Origin: a virus | IMG/VR virus record: IMGVR_UViG_3300027888_000002 | Location: 1-40,268 of that record | Direction: 5' to 3' (one strand) | Length of the DNA: 40,268 bases | Shown: in pieces, positions 36,606 through 40,268 of the stretch | How the letters are laid out: the number at the start of each line of letters is the position of its first letter | Position numbering within the stretch: the stretch's first letter is position 1 | Notes under the pieces: model-generated | Told to the model about the DNA's origin: nothing | What the model saw: only the letters and a program-made list of their open reading frames with translations | Databases searched by the model: none | Made by a program: the position numbers and the translations under genes

Positions 36606-38572
36606 AAGCAACGCCACTGCTTAATAATCTCACTTCAGGAGAATGGTCTCCTTTGCTAGAGGGACGTTCTGATCTTTTGCAGTATTCCCATTCAGCGGGA
36701 CTTATTCAAAATAAGATAGTAATGCCTTATGGGGGGACCACAAAAATTCCTGGAACTCATTTTGTTGCTGAGGTGAAGGACAGTACGAAAAAGGTTAGGT
36801 TAATTCCTTTTGAATTCAATATAACTCAGGCTTACAATCTTGAGTTTGGGAATCAATATATCCGCTTCTATATGGATCATGGACAAATTGTTAATGGGGG
36901 GAGTGCTTATGAGATTGCTTCACCGTATCTGGAAGCCGATTTATCTTACTTACAGTTTGAGCAAGAAGCTGATATAATGTATCTTACTCATCCCTCCTAT
37001 CCCCCTAAGAAGTTATCGAGAACAGCACATAACAATTGGACTCTTACTGATTACATCCCTTGGAAAGGTCCTCTCCTTCCCGAGAACTTAGAATCAGATA
37101 GTACTATAACTCCTTCCGCAGATTCGGGTGCAGGAATTACTCTAACTGCTACGAAGGACATTTTCAATGCCGGACATGTTGGAAATTTTGTTTGGAGGGT
37201 GAAGGATGGATATGTCAAGATTGTTGGCTTTACTGATACAAAGAATGTGATAGCTGATGTGATGTATGATGGAAATCTTGGCACAGGCCCAGGGGCTACT
37301 GCTAATTGGGCTGAAGCAGCCTGGTCTGAATATAGAGGGTACCCCGGGTCAGTGACTTTGTATGAGCAAAGACTATGTTTTGCTTATTCTCCTTATAAGC
37401 CTCAAACTATATGGGGCTCAGTCTCTGCCGATTATGAATTGATGTTAATAGGAGCTGAAGATAACTCTGCTCTTGTATATACTATTGCTACCAGTCAAGT
37501 TATTAGATGGATCTTTGGAGACCTTGTTCTATTCGTTGGAACTTCTGGTGGAGTATTCAATATTAGTTCCGGGGATGTTAGTTATCCTCTCACTCCCACT
37601 AATGTCGTTGTTAGGAAACATACTAACTTTGGCTGTAGTATTATTCCCCCTGTTAAGATGGGAAACTATCTGTATTACGTCCAGAGGAACAATTTGACTT
37701 TAAGGGAATATACTTATGAATATGTTAAAGATAGTTTTCTGGCTGCTGATGTTACTCTTTTGGCTGAGCATATTTTGAAACCAGGGGTTGTAGAAATTGC
37801 CTATCAACAATCTCCCTACAACCTGTTATACTGTGTTAGATCTGATGGACAGGTTGCTGTCTTTACCCGTAATCTTATTCAAGAAGTACTGGGGTGGGCA
37901 AGGCTTCCGGATTCAGGGAAGGTAGAATCTGCAGCGGTTATTTCTAGACCGACTGGTGGAGACGAAGTTTGGTTTGTTTATAATAGAACGATTGGTGAAG
38001 AGACAAAAAGATATATTGAATATTTAGAAGATTTTTCTTTTGAGACACAAGAGGATGCCTTTTTCGTAAGAAGTGGGTTATCCTACTCAGGAGTCCCTAT
38101 TTCAACGGTTAGCGGCCTTGATCATCTGATTGGGGAGGAAGTAGCAATATTGGGAGATGGAGCAGTATTTCCCAATGCTATTGTTGATGGAAATGGGGAA
38201 GTTACATTATCTGTAGCCTGTAGTAAGATTCACATAGGTCTTCCTTACGAGGTAGATTTGGAACTTCAAAAGTTGGAGTTTGGTTCTGCTCAAGGAACTG
38301 CTCAAATGAAGATTCAAAGAATTGCTCAGCTTGGAATTAAGTTTTATCGGAGTTTGGGATGCTCTTTTGGTACTAAAGACAGAAAGGATATTCTTCCATT
38401 TAGATCAACAAGTATGGAAATGGATGCTCCCCCAGATTTATTTAATGGAGATAGAGTCATTACTTTCCCCAAAGGATATGGAAGAGATATTAAGATATGG
38501 GTTCATCAAGATCAACCTCTTCCTCTAACCATTTTGTCGATGGTAGCCTTTGGTGAAACTTATGAGTTTTAG
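36602..38572 (+). CDS. Tail tubular protein B (T7 gp12-like nozzle)
   Basis: I chose the ATG at 36602, overlapping the preceding stop (ATGA), giving 656 residues. A TTG at 36584 would add six residues but has no support. The N-terminal L-L-N-N-L-T-S-G-E-W-S-P-L-L-E-G-R-S-D-L, later P-G-T-H-F-V-A-E-V and the beta-rich body are typical of gp12-type nozzle proteins. These form the tail tube end and control DNA release. Confidence 0.85.
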   Translation: MKATPLLNNLTSGEWSPLLEGRSDLLQYSHSAGLIQNKIVMPYGGTTKIPGTHFVAEVKDSTKKVRLIPFEFNITQAYNLEFGNQYIRFYMDHGQIVNGGSAYEIASPYLEADLSYLQFEQEADIMYLTHPSYPPKKLSRTAHNNWTLTDYIPWKGPLLPENLESDSTITPSADSGAGITLTATKDIFNAGHVGNFVWRVKDGYVKIVGFTDTKNVIADVMYDGNLGTGPGATANWAEAAWSEYRGYPGSVTLYEQRLCFAYSPYKPQTIWGSVSADYELMLIGAEDNSALVYTIATSQVIRWIFGDLVLFVGTSGGVFNISSGDVSYPLTPTNVVVRKHTNFGCSIIPPVKMGNYLYYVQRNNLTLREYTYEYVKDSFLAADVTLLAEHILKPGVVEIAYQQSPYNLLYCVRSDGQVAVFTRNLIQEVLGWARLPDSGKVESAAVISRPTGGDEVWFVYNRTIGEETKRYIEYLEDFSFETQEDAFFVRSGLSYSGVPISTVSGLDHLIGEEVAILGDGAVFPNAIVDGNGEVTLSVACSKIHIGLPYEVDLELQKLEFGSAQGTAQMKIQRIAQLGIKFYRSLGCSFGTKDRKDILPFRSTSMEMDAPPDLFNGDRVITFPKGYGRDIKIWVHQDQPLPLTILSMVAFGETYEF

Positions 38573-38580
38573 GTGAGAGA

Positions 38581-39063
38581 ATGGATCCTGTAACTCTAAT
38601 GGCGATAGGCTTCGGACTTCAGGCTTTTGGACAACTGAGACAGGGTATGGCCTCCAAGAAGGCCGCCAGTTATAATCAGGCGTTGCTGGCTCAGGCTATT
38701 CAAGAAGAGGAGTATAGGGCAGAGATTGTTGCGAACAAGATTAGGGAGGAAAAGAGAAGGACAGAGGGAGTTCAGGAGGCTAGATATGCGAAGGCGGGAG
38801 TGAAAATTGAGGGAACTCCTCTTGAAGTCTTGGCAGATACAGCTGCTCATTTCGAGGAGGACTTAGCTTTGAATGAATACAATAAGAGAGCAGCCATATC
38901 TAGATTGAAGTTAGGGATCGCGATGGAACAATACAAAGCTGATGAGGCGATGACAGCTGCTTTTATTTCGGCAGGAGCTACAGTGCTACAAGGATATGGT
39001 GCAGCCAAGACTTATGCCAAGCCTACCACTTCTACTTATGGATATTGGGGGCCTCCAGGATAG
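38581..39063 (+). CDS. Internal virion protein, gp14-like
   Basis: This 160-residue protein has hydrophobic ends (M-A-I-G-F-G-L-Q-A-F-G and A-F-I-S-A-G-A-T-V-L-Q-G-Y-G) around a charged helical middle. The A-K-A-G-V-x-x-E-G-T-P-L-E-V-L-A-D-T-A motif recurs in internal virion proteins of podoviruses. It probably forms the outer-membrane pore part of the ejection complex. Confidence 0.75.
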   Translation: MDPVTLMAIGFGLQAFGQLRQGMASKKAASYNQALLAQAIQEEEYRAEIVANKIREEKRRTEGVQEARYAKAGVKIEGTPLEVLADTAAHFEEDLALNEYNKRAAISRLKLGIAMEQYKADEAMTAAFISAGATVLQGYGAAKTYAKPTTSTYGYWGPPG

Positions 39064-39076
39064 GAGATGATAAGAT

Positions 39077-40268
39077 ATGCCAGTAATCCCAACATATAAA
39101 TCCAAGATCCTTCCCATTGTGAGAGCCCCACAATTGATGGTTCCCAGTACGGCTGTGAGCACGGCTATATCAGATGTAGGAAAACAGGTCGCTGGTATTG
39201 GGGCTAAGTTTAAGAGGGCTGAGGAGGTTGCTCAATATAATGAGAATATGAAATCCTTACGGGAAGAGTTGACTGAACTTCGTTTTTCCTTTGCTGAGAG
39301 ACAGGACTTTGAGAACTTTCAAGAAGATTTTCAAAAAGAGACCTCTGGAATTGCGAAGAAACATTTTGAGGGAATGCGGGACAACTCTTTTTGGGGTTCC
39401 TTCGAAGCTCATATGGATGGAGCCATTATTAGCACAGAAGCAGCAGTAAGATCGATGAAGAGGAGAAAACAAATTGACTTTGGGAGAGCTTCTTACAGTG
39501 ATGCTATGGAGAAGATGGCAGAAGATTATGGGAAGGCCACAGAGGTAGAAAAAAAGAATTTGCTGGTTCAGGCAGAGGATATAACTAATCTAAATGCTGA
39601 AGTTGGTCATATCTCACAGCAAGAGGCTCAGAAAGCCTTGAGTGACTTTAGACACAATGCCATGAGGTCTGATGTTTGGCATTCTGCCAGACTCATGGGA
39701 TATGAGGAAGGAATAAAGTGGTTGCAGAATGAGAAGAATGCCCCTCAGCTTACGAGAGAAGAGAGAAATAGTATGATTGCTCAACTGAGGAGAGATTGGA
39801 ATATCCAGAAAGTTGAGGATAAGGAGAAGGAAAGAAAGCTGAATGATTTTACTTATGATGCTTTTCTTGAGAAAATAGTAGGTTGGGAGAGAGGAGAAGG
39901 ACCTCTTCCTACACATACCGAGATTATGGGAAGTCCTTTAACTGATCCCAAATTGAAAGTTCAGCTGATGTCTTATCTTGACTCGGTAGAGAAGGAGAGA
40001 AATCCCTTTCTCAATTCAGACCCGAAAATCTTTGCAGATGTTATTTCTGGTTTGTACATAAACTTGGAGGATTGGAATAGGGATAGAATTATCAACTATA
40101 TGGGGGCTGGTCTCTCTACTCAGCATACTCTCTACGCCCTGAAGGAATATGAGAGATTGATTACAGTTCCTTCCCCCAAGAAGGACTCTCAGCTTGCTCT
40201 GAGTATAAAGATTCTTAATCGGGCTGCCAATGAAGGAATGTTTATTGGGAAGGAATTGAAAACAGAGG
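39077..40268 (+). CDS. Internal virion (ejection) protein, gp15-position, 5' part
   Basis: The ATG at 39077 is 13 bases after the gp14-like gene. The protein begins MPVIPTYKSKILPIVRAPQL and continues as a helical, charged protein to the end of the window without a stop. Across the 127-base overlap it runs on to base 537, in the same frame, for 533 residues in all. This corresponds to the gp15 position of T7-like phages. Confidence 0.8.
   Translation, partial: MPVIPTYKSKILPIVRAPQLMVPSTAVSTAISDVGKQVAGIGAKFKRAEEVAQYNENMKSLREELTELRFSFAERQDFENFQEDFQKETSGIAKKHFEGMRDNSFWGSFEAHMDGAIISTEAAVRSMKRRKQIDFGRASYSDAMEKMAEDYGKATEVEKKNLLVQAEDITNLNAEVGHISQQEAQKALSDFRHNAMRSDVWHSARLMGYEEGIKWLQNEKNAPQLTREERNSMIAQLRRDWNIQKVEDKEKERKLNDFTYDAFLEKIVGWERGEGPLPTHTEIMGSPLTDPKLKVQLMSYLDSVEKERNPFLNSDPKIFADVISGLYINLEDWNRDRIINYMGAGLSTQHTLYALKEYERLITVPSPKKDSQLALSIKILNRAANEGMFIGKELKTE
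40142..40268. repeat. Terminal direct repeat, right copy (circular overlap)
   Basis: The 127 bases are identical to 1-127. See the left copy. The true junction lies inside the gp15-position gene. Confidence 0.95.

Overview
The window is one complete, circularly closed genome of a tailed double-stranded DNA phage with a short tail (podovirus). The last 127 bases (40142-40268) repeat the first 127 exactly, so the unit genome is 40,141 bp and the linear ends cut through one virion gene (39077 to 537 across the junction). Terminase, portal, scaffold, capsid, tail-tube, ejection and tail-fibre genes are all recognisable. I see no single-subunit RNA polymerase, integrase, repressor, rRNA, tRNA or CRISPR array. 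I therefore infer a virulent phage that relies on host RNA polymerase. The host cannot be named. Its ribosomes must read a very strong Shine-Dalgarno signal (GGAGGTGATA before many small genes). Arginine is mostly AGA/AGG, and proteins are rich in K and E.

The layout is two divergent arms. From a roughly 700-bp control region (28434-29150) the rightward arm (+) runs 29151-40268 and on through 1-10790. In order it holds a membrane micro-protein, small and large terminase, portal, small head proteins, scaffold, capsid, capsid-associated protein, tail-tube A and B, three ejection (internal virion) proteins, an M15-type endolysin, a holin, small virion proteins, and a tail fibre with a T7 gp17-like N-terminus. 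The leftward arm (-) runs 28433-10783. It begins with about 20 very small early genes, several of them zinc-ribbon or membrane micro-proteins. It then encodes primase, DnaB-like helicase, a thymidylate-synthase-fold enzyme, a possible second one, dCMP deaminase, a UDG-DNA polymerase I fusion, a gp32-like ssDNA-binding protein, a Cas4-like nuclease, a dUTPase-like pyrophosphatase, an Hc1-like basic protein and a RuvC-like resolvase. The arms converge tail-to-tail with an 8-base overlap at 10783-10790.

The replication block makes a coherent story. Primase and helicase are separate but overlapping genes. The polymerase carries a uracil-DNA glycosylase domain, and three nucleotide enzymes act on dCMP/dUMP/dUTP. 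The thymidylate-synthase-like enzyme has Asp where true thymidylate synthases have Asn, a hallmark of dCMP-specific (hydroxy)methylases, so modified cytosine in the phage DNA is possible.

The most unusual features are as follows. (1) A C-terminal module ending in LRKxGYSLR is shared by three otherwise different leftward proteins. (2) Two of these genes are followed by long structured RNA elements, one with a 12-bp closing stem and a GNRA-capped inner hairpin. (3) The divergent control region holds a G-quadruplex motif and several families of direct and inverted repeats. (4) A zinc-ribbon gene is duplicated together with its leader. (5) The capsid gene leader can fold so that its ribosome-binding site lies in a hairpin loop.
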